Part shown: positions 13,069 through 21,114 of the stretch, in pieces
How the letters are laid out: each line of letters starts with the position of its first letter
How positions within the stretch are numbered: position 1 is the stretch's first letter
Assembly: GCA_002440225.1 (NCBI GenBank)
Contig: DJSH01000016.1
Location: 8,160-32,324, forward strand
DNA length: 24,165 bases
DNA from: Candidatus Segatella violae
GTDB taxonomy: Bacteria > Bacteroidota > Bacteroidia > Bacteroidales > Bacteroidaceae
Direction of reading: 5' to 3'
The notes under the pieces: model-generated
What the model was told of the DNA's origin: nothing
What the model saw: only the letters and a program-made list of their open reading frames with translations
Database searches by the model: none
Position numbers and translations under genes: made by a program

Positions 13069-14502
13069 ATGAATAATATATATAAGGTATTAAGCACAGC
13101 GATAACTATCGCATCCCTTGGCTTGCCTCTGAATGCAGAAGCACAAGACAAGGCAGGCAAAGACATCGAGATACTGAACAAGGAAATCAAAAAGAAGGGG
13201 GACGACGTGAACATCATCATGGACCTGAATCTCGACAAAGTGAAGCTGGGCAGTAACCGTGGTCTCATCTATACCCCTATCATCCTCAACGAGCAAGACA
13301 CGCTCAAGTTGCCATCAGTAGAAGTGATGGGGCGCAAAAGATACATATATTACTTGCGCAACAAGAAATCTGCCACCACGAACCCTCTCATCGTGGCACA
13401 ACGCAAGAACAACCAAGCACAAACCATCCATTACGCCTACACCACTCCCTACCAGGACTGGATGAAGAACTCGATGTTCGCCATCGGTCACGACACCTGC
13501 GGATGCAACCAGACGCTCCTAGCCGACGGCATACTCAACCCAGAAGGTGAAGCCCTCTCCACTCCTGCCAAACTCTACCATGCCTATATAGAGCCAAAGG
13601 CAGAGGCCATCAAGAGAAGGCAGGAAAACGGTTCGGCACGCTTGAACTTTGTCATCAACAAGTGGGACATCCTCGCCAACCTCGGCAACAACGCCAAGGA
13701 ACTGGAAACCATTCGCAAGACCATCTATCTTGTGAAGGACGACCCTGACGTAACCATCACATCCATCAAGCTCCATGGCTACGCTTCGCCAGACGGAAGA
13801 TACGCCAACAACGAAAAACTGGCTAACAGCCGAACCCAGGCACTCAACAAATACTTGGTTGACACCTACGGCGTAGACAAGAAGCTCTGCAATGTGACAT
13901 CCACAGCCGAAGACTGGGAGGGTACCCGCCAATACATCGCAGAGCATGACATTCCACAGAAAGAAATCGCCACAAGAATCATCAACAGCCTGATGAAGCC
14001 CGACGAAAAGGAGAAGGCCTTGCTCAACAAGGCTGGAGAGGCTTACAAATACTTGGTGAAGAATGTTTGGCCAGCCTTACGCCGCACCGACTACACCATC
14101 GAGTATGACGTGAAGGCATTCAACGTGGAAGAAGCCAAAGAAGTGATGCGCACCCGTCCGCAGAAGCTCTCGCTACAAGAGATGTACATGGTGGCGCAGG
14201 CATCAGAGAAGGGAAGCGAAGACTACAACAACGTATTCGAGACCGCCGTCAAGATGTTCCCAGAAGACAAGGTGGCAAACCTGAATGCCGCATACATAGC
14301 CATCGAGCGTGAAGACAAAGTGAGTGCAGAGAAATATCTGCAGAAAGCCGGCGACAGTGCCGAGGCCGACAACGCCCGTGGTTGCCTCGCCGTACTGAAG
14401 GAAGACTACCAGGGAGCCAAGACATACTTCGCCAAGGCAGCCGCAGCCGGATTGAAGGGTGCCCAGGAGAACCTCGACAAGATTTTGAAGTATCTACAGT
14501 AA
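13069..14502 (+). CDS. DUF3868 protein with OmpA-like and TPR-like regions
   Basis: A 477-aa secreted protein. A signal peptide (about 1-25, ending AEAQ) is followed by an N-terminal DUF3868-like region (about 40-150, VNIIMDLNLDKVKLGSNRGL, TCGCNQ). An OmpA-C-like segment follows (about 190-265: SIKLHGYASPDGRYANNEKL, then ANSRTQALNKYL), and the C-terminal part is helical and TPR-like (about 375-477, NLNAAYIAIEREDKVSAEKY). OmpA-like domains bind peptidoglycan, so it may fix the fimbrial machinery to the wall or act in assembly. This role is inferred. The ATG at 13069 was chosen over an in-frame upstream codon at 13024 because it leads straight into the signal peptide. It precedes the major fimbrillin gene. 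Confidence 0.82.
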   Translation: MNNIYKVLSTAITIASLGLPLNAEAQDKAGKDIEILNKEIKKKGDDVNIIMDLNLDKVKLGSNRGLIYTPIILNEQDTLKLPSVEVMGRKRYIYYLRNKKSATTNPLIVAQRKNNQAQTIHYAYTTPYQDWMKNSMFAIGHDTCGCNQTLLADGILNPEGEALSTPAKLYHAYIEPKAEAIKRRQENGSARLNFVINKWDILANLGNNAKELETIRKTIYLVKDDPDVTITSIKLHGYASPDGRYANNEKLANSRTQALNKYLVDTYGVDKKLCNVTSTAEDWEGTRQYIAEHDIPQKEIATRIINSLMKPDEKEKALLNKAGEAYKYLVKNVWPALRRTDYTIEYDVKAFNVEEAKEVMRTRPQKLSLQEMYMVAQASEKGSEDYNNVFETAVKMFPEDKVANLNAAYIAIEREDKVSAEKYLQKAGDSAEADNARGCLAVLKEDYQGAKTYFAKAAAAGLKGAQENLDKILKYLQ

Positions 14503-14514
14503 AAGAAACGACAT

Positions 14515-14536
14515 CGCCCCTCTACCCCAAGGGGCG
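14515..14536 (+). promoter_or_regulatory. Intercistronic hairpin before the major fimbrillin gene
   Basis: CGCCCCT (14515-14521) pairs with AGGGGCG (14530-14536) around an eight-base loop. No T-run follows. It could be a processing or 5'-stabilising element for a separate fimbrillin mRNA. A weak -7-like TATAATTG lies at 14560-14567, so a second promoter is possible. Confidence 0.5.
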
Positions 14537-14605
14537 CAAGATAAGTAAAGTAAAGAGAATATAATTGTATAACATTTTAATTTTTCAAGTATTAAGTAAA
14601 AGATT

Positions 14606-16030
14606 ATGAAAAAGATGAATTTGCTCGTAATGAGCTTGGTATCTGCAGCCGCTTTGACATTCACAAGCTGCAGCAGCAACGATGATTTGGCAGGAAACGC
14701 TGGTCAGGAGAAAGTTGGTGAGTTCTACATGACTTTGACAGTGCAGACTCCTAACGCTAATGGCACAAGAACTGTTCAGAGCAACAAGTATAATGCGACA
14801 GCTGCTGAGTCTAACATCACAAGTGGCACTTTCTACCTAGTAGACGCTACAGGCAACATCGTTTATCAGAAAACAATCTCTGGTACAGAGTTCGCAAATG
14901 TAAGTTTCAAGGATGAAGAGACTGGTAAGACACAGCTTCTCGTTCCTGTTCAGAACGTACAAGCCAACACAGAATATAAAGTTTACTTCTTGGCAAATGC
15001 AACAGACGCTAAGCCTTGGGAGAATGTATTCACTGCAACCGATAAGTTTGCTAAGCCATACGTAGAGGACAACAAGTTCGCTATGTTCAATGAGAACGAC
15101 AAGAGCGTCGATGGCAACAGCTATACCGTGCAGTTCACCGATGCCAACAAGGACAGCAATAATGGCGCTAAGGTTTCTGGCACCATCAAATTGGAGCGTC
15201 TTGTAGCTCGCATCGACCAGCCTACATCTGAGGCTACAACCATCAAGGCATACACAAAGGAGGATGCTACCGATGCAGAGAAGAAAGCTATGGAAGATGC
15301 TCGTGCCAAAGTTGAGAGCGTAAATTTGACTGGCTATGCCATCTCCAACTTAGCAAACAAGACCAACATCATGCAGAAGTGGAATGATGCTGACTTGCTC
15401 ATTCCTGATGGCATCACTTATTACCAGCCAAAGAGCGAGTTCGGTACTGCCACGAGAATGGACAACGCTGATTATTTCAACGAAATCGGTGAGGACGCCA
15501 AGGATTACGTTTTCGAGAACAACAACAGCGAAAACGCTACATTCATGTATTTCGAGTACACTGTAAAGCTCACAGATGCAGCTAATCAGGGTGCAGATTG
15601 CACAGATGGCACTTTCTATCGTTACAATGGTGTGATTTACACAAGCATCAATGCTATCTATGAGGCTTACAAAGATCAGCCAGTTCTCTTCGGTGGCAAG
15701 AGTGCTGAAGAGCTCAAGGCTGAGTTGAAGATTGTCGATGGCAAGATTACTGCTACTGAAGAGGAGTTGTCTGCCTTCCGTGCCAACAACACCATCGAAG
15801 TATTCCGTGCAGGTAAGACCTACTACAAGCAGACTATCAAGGACAATTTCATCGGCTACGAGAACGCCATCCAGCGTAACACTGTATACCAGTTGAACGT
15901 AAAGAATCTCTTCAACATCGGTGCAGATGTACCTAATGGCAATACTGATAAGAAGCCTATGTACTACCTCGACGTGGAAGTTTCTGTTAACCCTTGGGTT
16001 CAGAACACTCAGGATGTTGACTTGAAGTAA
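14606..16030 (+). CDS. Major fimbrillin, Mfa1-like shaft subunit
   Basis: A 474-aa lipoprotein precursor with a lipobox ending TSC (Cys22), followed by beta-rich sequence. Type V fimbrillins are exported as lipoproteins, cut at an Arg or Lys by a surface protease, and polymerise by strand exchange. A candidate cut site is NGTR (Arg55). Fimbrillin-like signatures are KLERLVARID, a late RNTVYQLNVKNLF strand and the C-terminal VEVSVNPWVQNTQDVDLK. Codon use (GCT, GGT, AAG, CGT) is closer to rplS than to neighbouring fimbrial genes, as expected for the abundant subunit. A TAAGTAAAAG box ends 3 nt before the ATG, and a strong terminator-like hairpin follows the gene. The Mfa1 family call rests on motifs and gene order. 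Confidence 0.85.
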   Translation: MKKMNLLVMSLVSAAALTFTSCSSNDDLAGNAGQEKVGEFYMTLTVQTPNANGTRTVQSNKYNATAAESNITSGTFYLVDATGNIVYQKTISGTEFANVSFKDEETGKTQLLVPVQNVQANTEYKVYFLANATDAKPWENVFTATDKFAKPYVEDNKFAMFNENDKSVDGNSYTVQFTDANKDSNNGAKVSGTIKLERLVARIDQPTSEATTIKAYTKEDATDAEKKAMEDARAKVESVNLTGYAISNLANKTNIMQKWNDADLLIPDGITYYQPKSEFGTATRMDNADYFNEIGEDAKDYVFENNNSENATFMYFEYTVKLTDAANQGADCTDGTFYRYNGVIYTSINAIYEAYKDQPVLFGGKSAEELKAELKIVDGKITATEEELSAFRANNTIEVFRAGKTYYKQTIKDNFIGYENAIQRNTVYQLNVKNLFNIGADVPNGNTDKKPMYYLDVEVSVNPWVQNTQDVDLK

Positions 16031-16284
16031 AACATCATCATTGATTACACGTCACTACGCATAAATATTAGTATTTTTATATATACCTTTCTCTCGGAGG
16101 AGCATTCCTCCGAGAGAATTTAAAACACTTTTTTTAGACACGCTATATTGCCGTCAACAGAAAAGACGGGAAAACAAAACTTGTGCTTCAACGAAAGCAC
16201 CACTTCTAGTAGAATACAAGGATGCCGAGCCTCATCGGCACACAATTATATATATTACAGAAATCATATAAACATCATAAAGAC
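16031..16284. other. Gap between shaft and anchor genes with three hairpins
   Basis: Besides the 13-bp terminator-like stem at 16089-16118, short hairpins GTGCTT/AAGCAC (16183-16200) and TGCCGA/TCGGCA (16223-16240) are present. No good -33/-7 promoter was seen, so the downstream genes are probably transcribed by read-through. Confidence 0.55.
16089..16118 (+). terminator. Terminator or attenuator after the major fimbrillin gene
   Basis: A perfect 13-bp stem TTCTCTCGGAGGA (16089-16101) / TCCTCCGAGAGAA (16106-16118) with loop GCAT is followed by TT and, after eight more bases, a run of seven T (16129-16135 region). Partial read-through would give many shaft subunits per anchor or tip subunit. 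Confidence 0.8.
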
Positions 16285-17409
16285 ATGGCACATTTCTTCA
16301 TCAAAAACTGTTGCAAAGTAGCTTGTTTCTCAGCTATCGCCCTTTCATCGCTCTCTTCTTGCATGAAAGACGACATCACCGGCTGTCCTACAGCCAAGCT
16401 GTCTCTCAAGTTCGACTACACTTACAATGTGAAGGAAGCGGATGCATTCTCCGCAGAGGTGAAGAACCTCAACGTATATGTCTTCGACAAAAATGGTAAA
16501 TTCGTCGATAACTATACGGAGTCTGCCGACAAATTCGAGACTGGGCACGAGATGCAAATCACCGACCTGCAAGCAGGCAAATACACCTTTGTTTGCTTGG
16601 CACGCGACAAACAACCCACAGCCAGTAGAGCTGAGGGCGATGACGAGATGGAGTTCAGCTTCACCCAACTCACCCCTGGCGTATCCACCATCGATGACCT
16701 GCAAGAAGAAATGGGCAAGAAAAACGGAGAAGAATCACTTAACGACAAACACTTCACCGCCCTCTATACCGCCCAGGACTCACTCAGCTTCGACGGAGAG
16801 AACGACGCAACAGGAGAACTGAGCTTGATGAAATGTACAAAGACCTATAGAGTGGTGATGCTCCCATTCGAGCCTAACCAAGAAGGATTCACCGCCGACA
16901 ACTTCGACGTAGAGATAAAGGGCTCCGCCGCACTACTCGACTACAAGGGAGACAAGGTGAAGCCGAAAGCCATCACCTACCTGCCATACGACAAGCAACT
17001 GGTAGAAAACCACAGCGGCAAGACCGAGGTAGAAGGCGAAGATGTGGAAAAAGCTTTGGTTTACGACCTCTCGTCATCACGTATGTTTGAGACCAAAGAC
17101 GATAACAAGAGTCGTGCAACGGAAGGAACCAACGAATATGACGACAAACGAATCGTCATCACCGACAAAAGAATCGGCAAAGTCATCTTCAACCACTCGC
17201 TGCCTTGGTTCCTCTCACTCTGCGCCAGCGACCGTTACGGCAAGGATTGGACCGACCAGCAATACCTGGATCGCCAAGACCACTACACGCTGGTGTTCTA
17301 CGTTCCAGCACCAGACTCGAAATACAGTATGGATGCCCGAGTAAAAGTGAACAACTGGGTGATGAACCTACAGAATGTAGACCTCGGTTCCAACACAGAA
17401 AAGAAATAA
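16285..17409 (+). CDS. FimB/Mfa2-family fimbrial anchor lipoprotein
   Basis: A 374-aa lipoprotein with lipobox LSSC (Cys26). The N-terminal pattern KDDITGCPTAKLSLKFDYTY (28-47) is typical of the FimB/Mfa2 family, whose members anchor the fimbria in the outer membrane and control its length. VKNLNVYVFDKNGKFV and AGKYTFVCLA fit the beta-sandwich core. The C-terminal RVKVNNWVMNLQNVDL resembles the end of the major fimbrillin. The ATG at 16285 (MAHFF...) was chosen because it gives a proper lipoprotein signal, whereas the in-frame start at 16222 would add an unlikely 21 residues. It follows the terminator-like hairpin and precedes three further lipoprotein genes. Confidence 0.85.
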   Translation: MAHFFIKNCCKVACFSAIALSSLSSCMKDDITGCPTAKLSLKFDYTYNVKEADAFSAEVKNLNVYVFDKNGKFVDNYTESADKFETGHEMQITDLQAGKYTFVCLARDKQPTASRAEGDDEMEFSFTQLTPGVSTIDDLQEEMGKKNGEESLNDKHFTALYTAQDSLSFDGENDATGELSLMKCTKTYRVVMLPFEPNQEGFTADNFDVEIKGSAALLDYKGDKVKPKAITYLPYDKQLVENHSGKTEVEGEDVEKALVYDLSSSRMFETKDDNKSRATEGTNEYDDKRIVITDKRIGKVIFNHSLPWFLSLCASDRYGKDWTDQQYLDRQDHYTLVFYVPAPDSKYSMDARVKVNNWVMNLQNVDLGSNTEKK

Positions 17410-17474
17410 GGCAGTACTACCCACACTGCCAGATGAAAGAAAAAGATGAAACAAGTATAAGTAAAGGATTAGAC

Positions 17475-19199
17475 ATGAAACTCAAGATAACAGCTTTGAC
17501 AGCACTGCTGACAATAGGTCTGCTCACCTCTTGTTCGGAGCAAACGGACAATATTGAGACTGAAAGCGAGAATGCCTATCTCAATCTCAATTTCTCCACA
17601 GCCTCATCGAGTTCAACAAGGTCTACCGCCTTGACCAGAACAGGAGAAGCAAGCGATGCTGACCTCAGCCCAGCCAACCCAACTCAGGAAAGCGACATCC
17701 ATACCATCAAAATATGGGTGTTCAAGAGTGGTTCGGACGACAACAGCAAAGCCATCGCCTACAAAGAAGAATCTCCAAAGACAACAGACGGCAAGGTGGC
17801 AAACGAAACCACAAAGCTCAGCATCCGCTTTCTCAAGAAGATTGACGGCGAGGAAGTGAAGGATATCGATCTCTACATCCTAGCCAACTCAGAGAGCACC
17901 AATATGGCAGAAAAGCTAAGCAAGGATTTGGGGAAGACAGACTTTAAGAGTCTCACCCGTAGGGAACTGAAAAAAGCAATGTTCGACAATCCGTTCGGCA
18001 TCAAGAAAGATGGCACAGCTGAAACGACCGCAGTACCAGAAGGCAAAGGACTTCCCATCTCTCGTGCCGTCACAGGCATTTCCGTTAGCGATCACGTAGC
18101 AGACACAGAGGCTGCCGCAGCCTCCAAGGGCATCAGCATTCCGCTGACCAGAGCCATCTCAAAGCTTCATTTCTTCTTTGCAAGAAAGACTGATGGCAAG
18201 ACAGACAATGTAGAAGTAACCAAAATCGTGGTGAATGGCGAGACTATTCCAACAGATAGCTACATATTCCCAAGCGAAGAAAACTACGATGCAGCCTTGT
18301 CAAACAAGAATGCCACACGTGAGTATTCTGAAGATACCCAATATGAACATCAAGAAATCACACTTGCTGGCGTAGCCAACAGCCAGATAGCGAGCGTATC
18401 CTCCCCCACAGATTACAAACGGGGCGAGAATGAGACGGCAACACAATACTTAGAACGCCTAGAAAAGGCTAAGATTACATCTCAAGACCTCTGCTATCTG
18501 AGAGAAACTCCTAAAGCCATCAAGGGCACCATCTATTATCGCCTCACCCAAGGCGGAGCAGAAAAAAGCACCGAGTTCACCATCCCTTCAAATGGCAAAG
18601 CCATCCGCAACCGAGAACTCCTGATATACGGATACTTCGAGAAAGGAGAGATGGGCTCGCTATACATACAGCCTACCGTTGCCGACTGGGTGGATGGAGG
18701 TAGCTATAACTGGATAGATGCGACAACCGGGGTTGAAATAAATGAAAACGATACTACCGAGTGGGGATACAAGGTATATTACGGATTTCCAGAACGTGGT
18801 CCACTGATTACCCTCAAGGATATTGACACCAATGGCAAGCCATGGATTCTCCAAACAAACAATCCAATGTTTGGCTTTGTTGTATGCGACAACGAGAAAG
18901 GAGAATACAAGAAAGAGGTATCTGTCAAGGACGACGATATTTTAAATCCCAAAGAAATCGGCAAGACCTACAAGATAGAAGATTTCATTATCAATGAAAG
19001 CGGAGAGAAAAAGACGCTCTACTTTTATGTCGTGCCAAAGAACAGATTGGATCTAGCCAAGCCTCATGAAGTAAAAGCAGAAATATTCTTGACCAAATAT
19101 CCGAACGACAAGTTCATCATCAATCGAGGATTGAAATATCGTGGTTGTACAAGTGGCAAGAACGCAGGCAAGGATCTCCATTTTGAACAAGTTTTATAA
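17475..19199 (+). CDS. Fimbrial accessory lipoprotein (Mfa-type minor subunit)
   Basis: A 574-aa lipoprotein with lipobox LTSC (Cys20), then a low-complexity Ser/Thr stretch (41-55) with candidate Arg cleavage sites. Fimbrillin-like features are IHTIKIWVFKSG (75-86), IPLTRAISKLHFFF (222-235), RNRELLIYGYF (378-388) and VADW (402-405). About 170 more residues follow the usual fimbrillin end (406-574), ending NRGLKYRGCTSGKNAGKDL. This resembles the layout of accessory subunits built onto the fimbrial tip. It cannot be matched to a named Mfa3/4/5 protein by eye. The ATG at 17475 follows a TAAGTAAAGG box and leads directly into the signal. Upstream in-frame starts overlap the anchor gene. Confidence 0.7.
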   Translation: MKLKITALTALLTIGLLTSCSEQTDNIETESENAYLNLNFSTASSSSTRSTALTRTGEASDADLSPANPTQESDIHTIKIWVFKSGSDDNSKAIAYKEESPKTTDGKVANETTKLSIRFLKKIDGEEVKDIDLYILANSESTNMAEKLSKDLGKTDFKSLTRRELKKAMFDNPFGIKKDGTAETTAVPEGKGLPISRAVTGISVSDHVADTEAAAASKGISIPLTRAISKLHFFFARKTDGKTDNVEVTKIVVNGETIPTDSYIFPSEENYDAALSNKNATREYSEDTQYEHQEITLAGVANSQIASVSSPTDYKRGENETATQYLERLEKAKITSQDLCYLRETPKAIKGTIYYRLTQGGAEKSTEFTIPSNGKAIRNRELLIYGYFEKGEMGSLYIQPTVADWVDGGSYNWIDATTGVEINENDTTEWGYKVYYGFPERGPLITLKDIDTNGKPWILQTNNPMFGFVVCDNEKGEYKKEVSVKDDDILNPKEIGKTYKIEDFIINESGEKKTLYFYVVPKNRLDLAKPHEVKAEIFLTKYPNDKFIINRGLKYRGCTSGKNAGKDLHFEQVL

Positions 19200-19221
19200 A
19201 ACAAAAGAAAAAGCATTCATC

Positions 19222-21105
19222 ATGAAGAAATTAGATAAATACATCATATACACCAAAAGCATCTTGGCTTTCTCCATCGGATTGCTTATCGCAGGATGTT
19301 CGGCTGAAGACGAGCTTGGCACAAGTTCGACAGGTCAACAGTTGGACTTTGTCCCGATGATTAACGACCTGCAAAATACGAGAGTTGCAGCCGAAGAAGG
19401 TCTTCATGAGAAAGATTTGTTTTCCCTTGACTTCAAGATGTTTGACAGCAATAACAATAAGCATATTGACAAACAGATAGTAAATCCCGAGGAAGGGAAA
19501 GCAGAGAAGATTGGCGATGGCAACTGGAAAGACGAGTTTAAACTGGAAACAGGCAAAAACTATTGTTACTATGCAGTAGCAAACGGAAACGACCTAAAAG
19601 GCAAAAGCCTCAATGAACTTTTGACTGCAACCATGCACGACGACAACATATGGAAGACATATCTTAAAGAGTCGGACAAGAAATTCCTAATGAGCAGCAT
19701 GGGAAATTATACCATCGGGCAAGAAGAAACTCAAACTATCCCGGTAGAGCTAGTAAGAGCTGCCGCCAAAATCAAGCTGAACATCATTTCTACGGTTAGC
19801 GGTTACGACATCAAAGACGTAAAGTGGAAATTTGCCAACTACAACACAAACACCTCCGTCTTCGCTGGACAAACCGCTACTCCTAACATTACAAGTAATA
19901 CAGCCTCAAATGAGGCTCAGCAGATAGAAGCCAACAAATATGCTGTCACAACATATAGTTACGCTACAACATGGACAGGAAAAGATGATGCACCACAAAT
20001 CATTGCAGAAATCACCTTTGTAAACAAAGATGACAAGAGCAAAGAAGTGACCAAGACATACAACATCCCTGTTCGTGATCCACAAGAAGACAAGAAATTG
20101 GAGCGCAACTATATCTATACAATAAATGCGAACATCAAATATCTCGACACAGAGACACATATAGACTACAACAAAGATCTGGGATACTTGAAATGGGCCA
20201 TCACCAAATGGACACAAGGAGAAGATACCTATGTAAACGCAGGCAAGACAAGTTATCTTGTGGTCAGCCCAACTGTCATCAGTATAAAAGGTTTTGATAA
20301 TAATGAGACTCAAGATAAAACCATACAATGGTTTGCTTCTGATATGTGCAACATTAGAAAGCCAAAAGCATATTACTTGGACAAGGAAGGAAAAGAAATA
20401 GGACAGGATCAAGGTCAGATTGACTGCAGATTCAACAATAACAAAACAGATAGCAAAAGAGGTTGGGTGGACATCCATGCTGGGATGCCTCAATATCCAA
20501 CCATCGTCTATTGTACATTTTATGTAGGGGTACAAAACCAAAATGACGTAGAGCAGTATGTCGTGGCTAAGAAATATCCTTCTATCTATTCGATGAACGT
20601 CTTGAGCAGTAGCGATAGTGGAAATGGGGTTAGCTTAAGCAAACGCCTATATACGGTTCAGTTCTCAACAAACAAGACAGCACAGAATATCAATATCGCC
20701 CAACCAACAATAAATGGGAATGGCCTGTCAACAGACAATACGGTTTCGCCTGCGCTCATTATTGGTTCTTCATGGCATAGTACAGTAAGTACTGTAGACT
20801 GCAACGAAAAAGCAAAGGAGTATTGCAAAAAATACAGCGAGACTGCCACTACCAAAAAGAATGAATCGCTTGCCTTGAATGGTTGGCGTCTTCCGACCAA
20901 GGAGGAAATCAAGCAAATCATAGAGCTGCAAAAAAACAACCAAGTAATAGACAAGGATTTGCTACAAGGCGAATATTACTGGACACTCGATGGAGGCAAA
21001 TCAGAGCAGAGAAGCAATACCAGTTTTAAAGGGGAATACGTAAGATGCGTTCATGATCTGACATCCGAAGAGATAGAAAAGATTGAAGAGCAAGGTATAA
21101 AATAA
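19222..21105 (+). CDS. Fimbrial tip-like lipoprotein with C-terminal lectin-like module
   Basis: A 627-aa lipoprotein with lipobox LIAGC (Cys26). The N-terminal region resembles minor fimbrial subunits, possibly DUF4906-like: RVAAEEGLHEKDLFSLDFKM (54-73), VELVRAAAKIKLNI (175-188), LERNYIYTINANI (293-305) and WAITKW (325-330). The last quarter carries SPALIIGSS (509-517), GWRLPTKEE (554-562), YYWT (585-588) and VRCVHD (607-612). This pattern belongs to the broad C-type-lectin-like/DUF1566-type fold common in Bacteroidota surface proteins. It is a good candidate for the tip adhesin. Ligand unknown. It begins 22 bp after the previous stop, so it is in the same operon. The start at 19222 gives a clean signal sequence. 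Confidence 0.68.
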   Translation: MKKLDKYIIYTKSILAFSIGLLIAGCSAEDELGTSSTGQQLDFVPMINDLQNTRVAAEEGLHEKDLFSLDFKMFDSNNNKHIDKQIVNPEEGKAEKIGDGNWKDEFKLETGKNYCYYAVANGNDLKGKSLNELLTATMHDDNIWKTYLKESDKKFLMSSMGNYTIGQEETQTIPVELVRAAAKIKLNIISTVSGYDIKDVKWKFANYNTNTSVFAGQTATPNITSNTASNEAQQIEANKYAVTTYSYATTWTGKDDAPQIIAEITFVNKDDKSKEVTKTYNIPVRDPQEDKKLERNYIYTINANIKYLDTETHIDYNKDLGYLKWAITKWTQGEDTYVNAGKTSYLVVSPTVISIKGFDNNETQDKTIQWFASDMCNIRKPKAYYLDKEGKEIGQDQGQIDCRFNNNKTDSKRGWVDIHAGMPQYPTIVYCTFYVGVQNQNDVEQYVVAKKYPSIYSMNVLSSSDSGNGVSLSKRLYTVQFSTNKTAQNINIAQPTINGNGLSTDNTVSPALIIGSSWHSTVSTVDCNEKAKEYCKKYSETATTKKNESLALNGWRLPTKEEIKQIIELQKNNQVIDKDLLQGEYYWTLDGGKSEQRSNTSFKGEYVRCVHDLTSEEIEKIEEQGIK

Positions 21106-21114
21106 GGTAAGAAC

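Noticed and set aside
17205..17474. A 90-codon N-terminal extension of the 574-aa lipoprotein
   Set aside because: It overlaps the 3' end of the anchor gene in another frame, and the lipoprotein signal starts cleanly at 17475.
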